Of a stretch of DNA of 64,000 nt, positions 43,356-54,663 are shown piece by piece. Source of the DNA: Glaciozyma antarctica PI12 (lineage: Eukaryota > Basidiomycota > Microbotryomycetes > Kriegeriales > Camptobasidiaceae); NCBI GenBank assembly GCA_002917775.1, contig KZ627158.1, positions 158,578 to 222,577 of the forward strand. Reading direction: 5' to 3'. The translations under genes were made by a program, and so were the position numbers. The notes beneath the pieces were generated by a model. The model was not told the DNA's origin and ran no database searches. It was given only the letters and a program-made list of their open reading frames with translations. The first letter of the stretch is position 1, and the number at the start of each line of letters is the position of its first letter.

Positions 43356-44490
43356 ATGTCGAGATTCACCTCCCTCGCCACTCTCTCTCTCGCCCTCTCC
43401 CTTCTCATTCCCTCCTCTAATGCCGCAGGTGCTGGTCGCTTCCCTTGCTCCGACTCTGACGGGAACGGCGACCCCAGCATCTGTGCCAACTTGGATGCCT
43501 CCGGTCCTCGTGGCTCCGAGTGCGTAGCCGACGCCATCAACGGCGGTTGGTTCTGTGGTGAGTTAACCTCTCCTCACCATGCTGCCGAACATCGTGCTGA
43601 CTTGGCTTTTCTACTCAGGATACGTCGGCGCCAGGTACGCTTAGCACGGCCCGACAACGTCGAGAGGGAGCTGACCTCGTTCACTACAGCTGCGATGGAC
43701 TCCCTTGCGACTATGGAGTCTGCGATCCCACAACCTTCGTCTGCACGTACGTACCCCCCACCACCACCGCCACCTCCGGCGCTGACCCTCTCCCTCGCTC
43801 AGCGGTGGCCTCGGAGACAGCTGCGTGACCAGCGCAGGACCCGACGACAACCTCTGCCTCGGTTAGTCCATTCATCCAGCTCCTCCGAGACCGCACAGCT
43901 AACCCGCTACCTCAACAGGCAACCTCTGGTGCACCAGCATCGACGGTACCGGCGGAGATGGCACCTGCGGTGGTCTCGGAGCCTCCTGCGGCGTCGGCGC
44001 TGCTCTCCCTCCTCTCCCATCAGCGATCGACAACGACAACGCCTGCAGCACCGGTTCGTCCCTCTCCCTCCTTTCTCCATTCCTCGCTGACCGAACTCCT
44101 TCAGGCAACTGCGATGCCAGCACTGGAGATTGCGGAGAGCGCCTCACGGGACCTAGTCAAGGAGCAAGGTCGAAGCGCCACATCGAGATTGCCCTCGCTA
44201 AGCGCAAGGGACTTTGCCCCGCTACCACGACGGCGTGCAAGGTCGGAGCTGGATTCGAGTGCATCAACACCGCTACGTCGCTCGAGCAGTGCGGAGGATG
44301 CGATAGCACCACTGGTGGAGTCGACTGCAGTGCGCTCATGAACGTTGCGAGCGTCGGCTGCGTTGCTGGTGCCTGCGAGATCTGTACGTCCTCTTCGCTG
44401 CCTTCTCGATAATTCCTAACGCTTGACGTGCGTGCAGGGGGCTGCCTGCCTGGATACAAGTATGACTCGATCAGCGACGTCTGCCGATAG
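43356..44490 (+). CDS. Secreted cysteine-rich protein, CPL1-like
   Basis: It is about 270 residues with a clear signal peptide (LATLSLALSLLIPSSNAAG, cleavage likely near residue 24). The mature protein has a first Cys-rich half with spaced pairs (FPCSDSDGNGDPSICANL, CDGLPCDYGVCDPTTFVC) and, after a basic KRH/KRK segment that could be a Kex2-type site, the CPL1-like C-terminal domain (FECINTATSLEQCGGCDS, GCVAGACEIWGCLPGYKYD). Five or six short introns. In Cryptococcus, Cpl1 is a secreted virulence-associated protein, and related proteins are common in basidiomycetes that are not pathogens. The function here is unknown. The pyrimidine-rich promoter suggests good expression. Confidence 0.82.
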
Positions 44491-44910
44491 ATTCCCCTCG
44501 CTTGCACATGATTCCCCCTTTTGCTTCACTTATTCCCCTTTTGACGTGCGCCGATGCGCCTACTCCCCTTCTCCCTTTCGGCGGAGCCTTCGTGGCTCTT
44601 GAGCTTTTAGGTAGCCGCCAAACACTTCTCCCTGTGTGGAGACTTGATCACCGTAATTCAGACGAGCTGGACGCTCTTTGAGGACCCTATTCGATTCGAT
44701 GCCTCCCTCTCGAGAGCAGTGTCGGCCTTCGCTGTTCCTCCATTTCAAGCTCCTCAGAGTGCACGGACGCGAGAAAAGCAGCAAAGCTCGAAGAGAGAAG
44801 TTGGGAAGGACCAGCGAGCGAAGCAGCGGCGAACGAAGCAGGTACGACGAAGCAGCAGTCTCGACCGCAAGAGCAGCAGTCTCGACCGCAAGACGGGACG
44901 CTCAACCTGC
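44491..44910. other. Convergent 3' region between the CPL1-like and TGT genes
   Basis: The region contains both transcript ends. A run of CCCCTTTT-type tracts lies at 44508-44580, just after the CPL1-like stop, and a 21-bp tandem duplication at 44851-44892. No gene is supported. Confidence 0.5.
44851..44892. repeat. 21-bp tandem duplication
   Basis: The unit AGCAGCAGTCTCGACCGCAA plus G occurs at 44851-44871 and again at 44872-44892, identical. It lies in the 3' flank of the TGT gene. Confidence 0.88.
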
Positions 44911-46770
44911 TCAACCTTCTAATTCCCAACTCGGAACCCCCGTCATGAGATCTACGCCCACCGACCTCAACGCGTCGACAGCCCACTCCCTGCAAACCCA
45001 TCGAATCAGCGACGTCCCTGCTCTCCGAGAAGGGGAAAGCGAACTCACGGGTACTTGTCCTTCTCTTTGAAGTACCTCGCGAAGAAGTCAATCAAGTACT
45101 GCGGGAACCGATCCTCGACAATCGCCTCGCGCGCTTTCTCCATCAACGTCGCCTGCTCTGCATCAGCTCCTCCCTCCCCACGAAAATGAAACGAGAGGAC
45201 GCACCTGATAAGTAAGGTTATGCAGCGTCACAGCATGCGCTCCCACCGTCTCCCGACTCGCAAGTCCCCACAGCGCCGCCCTGCTCATCCCCTCTCCAAG
45301 ATCGCACGTCGGGCAGGGACACGAAGAGTCGATGACGGCGTAGTCGGTCGCGGCGGATTTATGGCGGAGGTTGAGAGGGCCGGAAGGGGTTAGGGCGATG
45401 CCGAAACGCTGGGAGGGGTTAGCGAGGGAGGAGCGAGGGAGGGAGGGCGTACGGCGGTGCGGGTGGGGAAGACGCAGTCGGCCATGTCGACGCCTAGGGC
45501 TACACAGACAAGGAGATCTGCAACAGCGGAGTGAGCGAGATTCGAGGGGTTGACGTCGGAGAGATGCACCTTCGCTGTATCCTGCGAGAGGGGATTAGCA
45601 CCGCTCGAAGGGGAGAAAGGCGGCGAAAAGACGAACCGACACCCATGCAGTAGCGAGCTTTGTTCTCAGGAAGTCGGTCGGCGCACTGCTTGACGCTGTT
45701 GATTGACTGGGTCAGCGAAGTTCGGCAGGAGGAGCGAGCAGCACGCACACTTTCCAGAAGAAGCTCTTCTCCTCTCCTCCGCTTAGCCCTCCAATCGCGT
45801 ATCCTGGTAGTTTCGCTTGCCGATGAGGTTCGAGCATGGCGGTGAGGCACTTGTCGCGAAGATCGGGATCCAGCCCGCCTGCGTTCAGAGTGAGCTGTTG
45901 CTTTCGACGCGCGCGGAATGCGGGAACCCACCTTGTACGATGGCGAAGAGGTTCTGAGTCAATGCCTTGCCAGATCCTTCGTGCTCTGCGATACAGCGGT
46001 CCAGCCCTGCTCGCAGAGTTCAGCTTCGCTTCGCAAGACGAGGAGCAGGGAGACGCACATCGCACCGACCTCCACATCGCCTCCTCCATCCTCTCTCCCG
46101 TCGTCAATGAGGCCACCACGTCGTCTAATTGCCTGCAGTTGCCTTCCTCAGCTCTTGCATTCCCCAAGCAAACGAGGAAGGACGCACATAATGATGTCGG
46201 CTCCAATCGAATGCTGAAGCTGCATGCTCTTCTCCGGCGTCAACATGGTCATCTTGGATTTGTCGTACGGGTTCGCAAACAGCACTCCCTCCTCCTCGAC
46301 GCTTGAAAGCTCGACCCTGTCCTCGCATCAGCTCCCCTCCCCCATCTCCAGCGAACGCGACTCACAAGCTGACCATCTGGAACCCTCCCGAGTCCGTGAG
46401 CAGATTCCCTCGCCATCCTTGGTACTTGTGTGCTCCACCTGCGAGCTCGAGGATCTCTGGACCGGGTCGGATGGAGAGGTGGTAGGTGTTGTTGAGGATG
46501 AGAGTGAGAGGAGGCGTGAGGGCGTGTAGCTGGGCCGGGGTGACGCCTTTCATCGTTCCTTGCTATGCGTCAGGCTTGTTAGGAAGCGCTACGGCAGGGG
46601 AGGAGCGCGCGTACAGTCGCTACGGGCATAAAGGTCGGGAGCAGGGTTGTCGTGTGCGCCAGCGTCTGCGCGAGAGGTCAGCTTTGACTGGACGGAGAGG
46701 AGGCCGGCTAACCATTCTAGAGACTCGTGCTCTTGTAGTACTACATCTTGCGAGCACCTCAAAGTCCATC
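44911..46770 (-). CDS. Queuine tRNA-ribosyltransferase catalytic subunit (QTRT1/TGT)
   Basis: It exchanges guanine-34 of Asp, Asn, His and Tyr tRNAs for queuine salvaged from outside. The protein starts at ATG 46770 ([19 protein letters not shown]) and proceeds through a short intron to [18 protein letters not shown]. Active-site parts are present: [13 protein letters not shown] with the catalytic Asp region, [26 protein letters not shown], and MGVGYSED followed by [17 protein letters not shown] with the nucleophilic Asp. The zinc site [11 protein letters not shown] and a downstream His (TLHNLTY) are intact. It ends with [17 protein letters not shown] at a TGA at 44911. About ten short introns. 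A QTRT1-type enzyme needs a QTRT2 partner, which is not in this window. Confidence 0.93.
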
Positions 46771-46881
46771 TAGATGCACTGGGAGCAGATCGAGCAGGTC
46801 GGAGGTCAAAAAGCGAAACGGCGACTACGCCTCTTGTCCTCCTCCCACGACGTCGCTGCTCAGGACCACGCCCGCACAGCT
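46771..46881. promoter_or_regulatory. Bidirectional promoter region, TGT and family 2 copy P
   Basis: Only 111 bp separate the divergent ATGs at 46770 and 46882, so the two genes must share or overlap promoter elements. None could be identified. Confidence 0.45.
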
Positions 46882-48506
46882 ATGGATACTCGTGCGTACC
46901 CCGACCCATGACTCTCCTTTGCCGTGCTGACAGCTGCGTGCAGGCTCAACCTCCCACGCCTCTCCTCCTCCCGCTCTCGCGACGGCCGAACCCGCTCCCC
47001 CTCCGCCCGCTTCCTTCAACTCGCTTCCAGCCGAAACCAAAGCCCATATCGTCAGGCTGGCGAAGCAGCAGGACGCCAACTACCGCGCGAGGATACGGAG
47101 GGCGACGGCGAAGGAGAAGTCGTCAGCTACGGCTCTGGAGGGACGCTGGCACGGGAGGAGTACGAACGCGCTGTTCTTGGTGAACAGGGAGCTGAGTGAG
47201 ATAGCTGAAGCCTACGTCTTCGAGGTGCGTCGGGTCGCTGAGTGGGGAGGTCTCTCCAGGAGCTGATCGCTTTCTCTCCAACAGGATCTTCGAGCGAGCG
47301 GCTGCCTGAAGAACACGTTCCGCTTCATCACTCTCCCCCGTTACTGTCGCCACTTTCGCCGCGTAGTTCTCGACAAGGATGCCAGCTTGAACGAACTCCA
47401 ACACGCCCTCTCCCTCCTCCTTCCTCCCTCGGCGCTCGGCATCACGAAGATGTCGATTCACGGGGCAGCGGCGGAGGAGCTGTTTGGGAAAGGCTTGACC
47501 AACCTCTCCTCCTCCGACTTGCGGTCGCAAAGCGACAAGACGCTTGGCTTTCGACAGGTCGCTCGCTTGATGACGGACCTCACTCTCTTCGACTTCCCTC
47601 TTCGCGACGCTGCGCCAATCCTCCCCCTCTTCATCCAACTCCACCACATCAGTCTTCGCGGGTGGGACACCTTCGATAAGAACGACCCCTCTTCCAGTTT
47701 CCTTCTCCGCCTGGCGGAAATTCCCTCCGGATCGCTCAAGCGGCTGACGTTGGACTTGAGCCAACCCCGCAAGGACGGATCCTCCTCCAACCTCCCTCAA
47801 TCCTGGGCTGAATTTGACTGGAACTCCGCTCCTTCGCTAAAGATCCTCGATCTTGATCTCGACATGGGAGACGGACTGTTCAGGCAGGGTGAATGGCGTT
47901 TTGTCGAAGGACTCTCGCAATCTCTTGAAGACCTGGTGCTCGCCACGACGACAGGAGGACTACCGATTCTCCGACCTCCAGTAATCAACCCTATCACTAC
48001 CTTTCCTCGCCTGCACTCCCTTCGCCTCACGGGAGCCATAATCGCTGTCGCCCCGCTGCTCCGTGCGTGGGCGGCTGCCTCCCTCACCTCCCTTCACCTC
48101 ACCCTTACCACCCTCTCAGCTCACCAATTACGTGACGAATCGCGACTGCCTGCAGCCCCACCTGGCAGCTCTCACTTCCGCAATCATCTCTTACCCCGCC
48201 AGCAGTTATCCTCCCGAGAGCGGCATTCTGGATAACCTCGCAGACTTCTGCGACAATCGCGACATAGTCACTCGACCTCACGCTCTTGCCCGTTACCCTC
48301 ATTTATGGTCGCCTATCACGGACACGAGCACGCCGCGCGAGAGGAAGTGGGCGACGGGAATTGCGTGCTGCGCGATGGACGAAGTGCTGGACTTCGCTCA
48401 GGATCGACTAGGTCGACTGCGCCTGGATAACGATTTTGAGGGGGCGGTGGAGATGCTGCCGTTGTTGGAGGGACTGGCTGCGAGGCTGGCGATTCAGAGG
48501 GATTGA
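46882..48506 (+). CDS. Family 2 copy P: F-box/LRR-like protein
   Basis: The best-preserved of four copies. The first exon is 10 nt (46882-46891), then a Pro/Ala leader and an F-box-like helix pair (FNSLPAETKAHIVRLAKQ, TNALFLVNRELSEIAEAYVF). After an intron at about 47226-47282 come irregular leucine-rich repeats (FRRVVLDKDASLNEL, ITKMSIHGAAAEELFG, MTDLTLFDFPLRDAAPIL, LKRLTLDLSQ, LKILDLDLDMGDGLF, LHSLRLTGAIIAVAP). The frame then changes near 48110, and the conserved end (NLADFCDNRDIVTRPHAL, CCAMDEVLDFAQDRLGRLRL) lies in the next frame to TGA 48506. An intron with a poor donor or a one-base error could explain this. F-box/LRR proteins select substrates for SCF ubiquitin ligases, but the F-box here is weak and the assignment is tentative. 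Confidence 0.6.
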
Positions 48507-48877
48507 ACGACGTCGGGTGCGTTCGCTGCCGCTTTTGACGCTGGATTGAACTGACTCCTTCGCACAGATTACTCGAGCTCAGGTCACCGGTCAACTCAGG
48601 TACTTTGTCTTCCTCTTCTCTCGCAGGCGCGACAGCTAACTCTCGTCACTCAGGATTCCTCTACGATACACCACTCCCTCCCCGCTCCCGAAACCCTCAT
48701 CCTTCGCCACCGACCTCGCCAATTCCCCACCCCACCGCTTCGCATCCCCTTCGTACCCCTTCCACCCTTGATGATCAATACCAGCTTCACACACTCGCAC
48801 AGCTTTCCCATTCCTCGCCGAGCTCCTCGCTTCGCACAAAAGCTGCTTCGATAAATACTGCGTGTCCACTCTTGCTT

Positions 48878-50785
48878 CTACGAACGCTTCCCCAGCCGTC
48901 CATCCCAAATAACGTCCACCCTCTCGCCCTCTCGATTCTTGTGCTCGAGCCTCACAACGCCCTCCTCAAGCTCCTTGACGCCAGTGATGTAGTACGTCCT
49001 CTTCTCGCGCCCCTCCTCTCGCCCAGCGCGCATGGGATAGAACGTCTCAAACTCCCACCACGTATGCTCCTACTCGCACACTTAGCTCCACGCTCCCGAA
49101 ACGAGGAGAAAAGAACGCACCGACTTGCCCAGCTCCTCGCGCGATACCGGCACCGCATGAAGGACGACCGAGTACCCGAGACTGAGCACCACCTTCCCTC
49201 CCTCCCACACGCTCCTCCTCCCCCAATTATCCCCTCCAATCGCCTTCGCCGCCCTCCCCACCAACGTAATGCCCTTCCTAATATCTCCACTCCCGCTCTC
49301 GTGCCAAGGCGGGAAGAGCGTGAACCAGCTGCCCCAGTGATGCAGCGAGGTGATGAGGAAACCGGATTGGAAGAAGCCTGTAGAGTCGCCTCGGATGTCG
49401 AGTTGATGGAGCGTGGGGTCGAGAGTGAGGAGGGAGGAGGCGGAGAGGCTTTCGGAGAGGGAGAGGGCGGCGCAGGCGGAGACCATTGCATCACCTGAGG
49501 AATGGATTAGCGGGATAGTAGAAGGAGAGGAAGGAGAGCGAACCTCCGAAAGCTGCGCCGTAGCGGGAAAGGCAGGCTTGGACTGCGAAAGGCGTTAGGG
49601 AGGAGCGAGGAACGAGGAGTGGCAGAAAGACGCACAAGTGCCCTCGCTGTTCATCTTGCTCATCAGGGATCGACTGATGAAGATTCCTGCTCCACCGTAC
49701 GCTAAATCCCGACCCCATTGCACGACCTGAGAGCTCGCAAGTCAGCTACGAGACGCGTGAGAGAGAGAAGGGAACGCACCTGCTTCGTCGACTCGCTCAG
49801 AGCGCCAATCAAGACGTCCTTCGAGCTTTCGTGCTCCCCCAGCATCCTCGCAACGGAATCATAATCAGGAAAGAACGTATCGTCGTCCCTGCATCGCTCA
49901 TCAGCTCCTCCTTCGCGTCTCAGCACCACGCGCCCAAACTCACATGAACACGAACCACTCCGTCATAACACCCCGCTTCTCCCTCTTACGCGCCTCCTCC
50001 CACATCTCCTCCACCAGACTAAAGTACCGCGTCTCGAACCGGTCTGACGCCTTGCTCCTAATCTCAACCCGCATCCCCGCCTCCTCCGCTTCCTCCAACG
50101 CCTCCTTCGTCCTCGCCTCGTCCTTCGCGTCCGATTCCGGCGACAAAATCAGCAGCAATGGAAGTTCGTCCGACGTAGCAGCCTTGGAGCGCGGTAGCCA
50201 GTGCACCCAGATGGGCATGTTGAAGAGAATGCGATCTGGCGTCGTCGACATACCAAACATGATGCCGTTCCTCCTCCAGCTCTTCGGTACCACCGGGGCA
50301 GGGCTAGAAGGCACGTCGTACACCTCGCACAGCTGCGTGCCCTCCTCGGCGCCGTGTTCCCTGCTGCTCCAGCTCGCGTCGAGAGGTTGTTGAGCGAGGC
50401 GAAGATCTCGAGGAGGGTAGGCGGAGGGGAGGAACGGGCCTTCGAGGAAGGTGGTGCGGAGCTCTTCGCGGTGAGTGGAGTGGTCGCCGCGGAGGAGGAG
50501 GGTGGGAACGTGCTTCTGCTGAGTCGTCCAAGGGCAGAAGGAGAGAGTTGGCGCGAGGGGAGCTGGTCGGCCTGTGAAGAGGAAGAGGCCTATGGCGATG
50601 AGGAGGAGGATGGCGAAGAGGTGCTGAATACGGAAGAGCGGCGCCATCCGCGTCTGGCTGGCGGACGAGGCGACAGGTTCGAGATCAACCAGCGCGTCGG
50701 GCGCGACGCGCGAAGTTTGGTGAGCCGTCGCGCAGAGGGGGCTCGGAAGCGCTTTGTATTCTATCTCTTTCTGCATTCCCTGCAT
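48878..50785 (-). CDS. GT31-type glycosyltransferase B, paralogue of A
   Basis: Start ATG 50785 gives a 46-residue cytosolic tail; later Met codons (50776, and one directly before the anchor) are possible. The anchor is FRIQHLFAILLLIAIGLFLF. The catalytic domain matches paralogue A part by part: GIMFGMSTTPDRILFNMPIW, WFVFM joined to DDDTFFPDYDSVARM (the DxD-type site), YGGAGIFISRSLM, FGGDAMVSACA and QLDIRGDSTGFFQSGF, then EHTWWEFETFYP. It ends at WDGRLGKRS, about 35 residues before the end of A. Roughly half the residues appear conserved by eye. Intron positions around the DDD motif agree, which supports an old duplication of a gene that already had introns. Confidence 0.78.
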
Positions 50786-50945
50786 TCCCTCTGCTCAGAG
50801 TCGCAAGATTTGCTAGCTTATTGAAAGCGCCAGGGAGCACGATCTCGCTCGCGACGATTCCTGCGGTCCACCCAGTTCCTCTTTCCAGCTCGCTACCCCA
50901 ACCTTGCTCAATCCCTCTCCATCGCCAACCTTGCCGCCACCCCCT

Positions 50946-52416
50946 TCAGAAGATCCACAAGATCCACCATGCTCCTTCAAAGTCCTTCTCCAACCGAAGA
51001 TGCGCAACACGGTTCGAGCTGAACCGTAGCACCTCGTCCATCGCGTCGCAGAGGAAAGACGTTGAGGCGTCCCTCGCTCTCGGCGTCTGAGGGATGCTCA
51101 GCGGGCCAGACACGAAAGGTATCAATTTCTTGTGGAGACGCATAACGATGCCGCGATCGTCGCAGAACGTGCCGTAGCTCGGAGAGCTGCACCAGGCGCG
51201 AAAGGAGATGGTCGCCGAGGTGAGGTTGGCGACGTGGGGTTGCAGCACGACGGCGAGGGGGCATTCGGCGTCGTCGAGGTTCCGCAGACTCGATTCGAAG
51301 ATGAGGAGAGGGAGGTGAGGGGAGATGCGACTAGTGCGGAAAGCACTGCCATGACGGGCTTCTCGCGGCCGACGAGTCGACAGCTGGAGAGGCGAGGGAA
51401 CGGCGAGAGAGGGTTGAATTGAGGTGTGTACGCTTCCGAAAGTGTCTCCATCGATGAGCCCAGGTTGAGATCGAGGCTCTCGAGCGAGTGCGACGTCTTT
51501 TCGACGAGCGCCCACTCGTGCCGTTTGAGAGGCCGCTGGCCGACGTCGAGCTTGAGAGCCTTCAACGACGGAGGGCCAACCCATTCGGCATCGAGCCAAT
51601 GTCTGGGAAGTCCCAGCGGGGCTTCTGGCCTCTCCTGGAAACCTCGCTGGCTGTTGTCCAACGTGAGCTTCTCCAGCGAGGTCGACGCGGCGAGGGCGAG
51701 AAGGAAGGTCGAGGCGGGGTTTTCGCTCGCAAAGGTGATAGCGCCGCGAAGACTGAGCTAGCGAAGTTGGGGGAAGAGGGGGAGGAGAGTGGCGGCGGCG
51801 GGGAACGCGAGGCCGACGAGGGTGACATCCGTGATCGCGAGAGCCGCTTGTCGAAAGCCGAACGTCTTCTCCTTGTCCTCTGCGGTAGCCGAAGACGACA
51901 GGTGGACCATCTTCCTGCCGAAGAGCTCCTTGGCTGCGCTCCGTTCCAGTGAGAGCCTCGTGACGGCGAATGAGCTCGAGAGGACGAGCAGGGAGAGGGC
52001 CTGCTCGAGCTCAGGCAAGCTGGAGGTCTCTTCGATGATTACGTGGCGAAAAAGCTGGGAGTAGCGAGGGGAGAGCTGGTACCGGAAGAAGTTTTCAAGG
52101 CAGCCGGTCGCTCTGAGTGTCTTGTGGGGAAGGAGTCAGCTTCTGCCACCATTCTGCGTTCGAGACGGCACACCTCGAAGACGTGCACCGCGGCCAGGCT
52201 GTTTAGCTCTTTGTTGACCAAGAACAGCGCCTTCACACTCCTCCCGTAGCAGCCATTGAGCGCCGCTGCCTGCGCCAGCTCCCTCTGATCTGCCTTCCAG
52301 AGCCGTGCGCGATAGTCATCGTCCCCCTCCTTCGCCAGCTTGACGATGTACGCTTTGATCTCCGTGGGAAGACCGAGGAGAGAGGCTCGAGAAGGTGGAG
52401 GAGCGGGGTCGGCCAT
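50946..52416 (-). pseudogene. Family 2 copy R: F-box/LRR-like, broken
   Basis: ATG 52416 starts a normal first exon (RASLLGLPTEIKAYIVKLAK, KALFLVNKELNSLAAVHVF). The repeats follow (VTRLSLERSAAKELFG, ITDVTLVGLAFPAAATLL), but an in-frame TAG at 51758-51760 replaces the Gln of the LRQLSLRG-type segment kept in other copies. Beyond it the repeats stay open (LEKLTLDNSQRGF, LKALKLDVGQRPLKRHEW, LESLDLNLGSSME). The frame changes after SPLTSLS near 51330, and the end (DAMDEVLRFSSNRVAHLRL) stops early at 50946, without the last helix. One CAG-to-TAG change is the main lesion; reading it as error would restore most of the protein but not the second frame change. Confidence 0.65.
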
Positions 52417-52919
52417 GCGGGAGGAGGGAGGGACGCGGAGTTGTTGGCGGCGGGCTGTGAAGAGACGAGGTTAGTCGTGATCGACCGCTACGTACAGAGA
52501 TACTTACGTGCGGGCGACGGAGGGGGAAGCACTGTCTCGAGCAGAGCTGGGAAGAGATACTGAGTTCGTGCTGACGGGAGGAGTTTGAGCAAGCTCGAGC
52601 GAGAGGGCGGAGTGGGGCGGTTGAGCGTTTGTAATCCTGTCTCGAGCGCAAGCGCCAAGTTGTCGCCTTTCGCGGAGGGGTGAGGAGAGGGAGGACGACC
52701 AGGGCGGACGGGGGCGCGGGCCTTGGGCTTCGCCGCGAAGCCTTCGCGGCTCGCTGGAGCCGAGGAGTCCCTCTTCGCTCCTCTCTTCGAGGTCTTCTGT
52801 CGCACTCAAAGAAGCCAGGATATCGTCGAAAGCTCGCACAGCTCACACAAAGCTTCGCAATTCCAGCTCGTCGCGCGATCCACCCTTGGTTCGCAATCTC
52901 GCTCCCCCAATATCCTCCT
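52417..52919. other. Spacer between family 2 copies R and Q
   Basis: It is the upstream region of copy R and the 3' flank of copy Q. Open frames on the minus strand are Arg/Ser/Pro-rich and show no family motif. Confidence 0.5.
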
Positions 52920-54426
52920 TCAATCCCTCTCCAATGCCATCCTTGCCGCCACTTCCTCGAAAAGCACGAGAATCTCCTCCACTCCCACGACGTCCTCGTC
53001 CAGCCTCAAACGTGCGATTCGGTTGGCGGCGAACTGCAATACTTCGTCCATCGCATCGCACCTGCTCCACGCCGTCGTCCTGCTGCTCCGGCGACTCTCC
53101 GGCGACCGCTGAGAGGGCAGGTCGTCCATAATTAGATAGTAGAGACCGTGGATACGCAAAGCGATAGCCCGCTCGTCGCAGAACTGTCGGTACTTCCGCA
53201 CCCGAGGATTCGAGGGGAAGGTGGTGAAATAGAGGGTCGTCGAGGTAAGGTTGGGGAGGTGTGGCCGCAGTGCGACAGCCAGAGGGGAGCCGTTGTCGAG
53301 TCGCGCAGGACTCGATTAGAGGCTGATAAAGTGAGGGAGGAGACGGCGAGGAGTATCGGGGAGACGAGGAGCAGTATCGCCATGACGGGGTCTGGGGACC
53401 CGACGAGATGGCAGGTGTGGAGACGAGGGAGGGTTGGAAAGGGCTCAATGATATGCGCGTTTTCCTCTGCAAAGCCATCCGTGACCAAGGTAAGGTTCTC
53501 CAGCGATGCGGACGTCCCTTTGACGAAACGCCAGTCGCGCTGTTCCAGCGCACCTCGCCCGACGTCGAGCACCAACGCCTTCAGCGATGAAGGCGCGACC
53601 CAGTCGAATGCGTCCCAGGCCTCAGGGAGGGGTGCGAGGTGGCCGTCGCCGGCGACTTGGCTGTTGTCCATCGTTAGGTGCTCCAGCGCGCCGCCAGGGC
53701 GACGATGAAGGCGGAATTTTCGTCGATGCTGTCGAAAGTACGATAACCGTGTAGGGAGAGCTGGCGAAGATGGGGGAAGCGTGGGAGGAGTAAGGCGCCT
53801 GTTTGAAAGGGGACATCGAGGAGGGAGAGGTTCGTGATGGAGCGGGCGAGGAGACAGAAGTCCAGCGCTCAATCGACTCCGTCGGGCGTGGCGATGGGCG
53901 AAAGGTCAACGGCGTCGTTGCCGAAGAGCTTGGCCGCTGCTGCTCCGTGTATCGTCATTCGCTTGATGCCGAACGACGGGGAGTGGAGGAGGATGGGGAT
54001 GATGTAGGCAAGCTCAACGAGAGTGGCCTCCAAATCGAGGACGAGGTGGCGGGATCGGTGGGAGTTGAAAAGGAGGGTCTCGTACTGCCGCAAGTCTGCA
54101 CTACGGCAGCCGCTCACTCGGAGGTCCTGGAGGTGAGGGCGTCAGCTCGTCGATATCAGCTTCCACCACAACTTGCACACCTCAAAGACGTGGTCTGACG
54201 CCAGTTCGCTCAGCTCCTTGTTCACCAGCCGCAACACGCTCGTGCTCTTCCCGTACCAGCCGTTCAAGAGCGGCTGCGACGCCGCCTTCTCCGTCTCGTT
54301 CGCCTTCTCGAGCCGCAGGCGGAGGTTTTCGTCCCCTTGCTTCGCCAGCTTGACAATGTGCGCTTTGATCTCAGTGGGGAGACCGAGGAGAGAGGAGAGA
54401 GGAGGTGGAGGAGCGGGGTCGGCCAT
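52920..54426 (-). pseudogene. Family 2 copy Q: F-box/LRR-like, broken
   Basis: ATG 54426 opens a normal first exon (SLLGLPTEIKAHIVKLAK, LRLVNKELSELASDHVF) followed by an intron with a GCTGAC branch motif. The second exon (DLRVSGCRSADLRQY, IKRMTIHGAAAAKLFG) reaches TGA at 53869-53871, where copy S has CGA (Arg). A frame change follows near 53710 and another in the SSLTL region near 53330, where the sequence is 7 nt shorter than in S. The last part (QFCDERAIALRIHGL, DAMDEVLQFAANRIARLRL) is open to 52920. The patch 53803-54198 is nearly identical to copy S. Tandem with copy R on the same strand. Confidence 0.68.
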
Positions 54427-54663
54427 TCGGGAGGAGGGAGGGTACGCGAAGCTGTTGGCGGCGGGTTTGTCCAGAGAGGTCAGCAGCGTTCCTGGGTGAG
54501 GCTCTGGTGCTCCTTACGGTATTAGGGGAGGAGGAGCAGTGCTGTCCCAGACTCGCAAGACGGTAGAAGGCAGAAGAGAGCGAGCTCCCAACGCACCTCG
54601 AGCTTCCACCCGCAGCACTTCTTCTTCCTCCGCCACCTCTCTCGCACGCGTAATACCTCCACG
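54427..54663. promoter_or_regulatory. Bidirectional upstream region, copy Q and securin-like gene
   Basis: The region is 237 bp between divergent ATGs (54426 minus, 54664 plus). No element was recognised. Confidence 0.4.
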
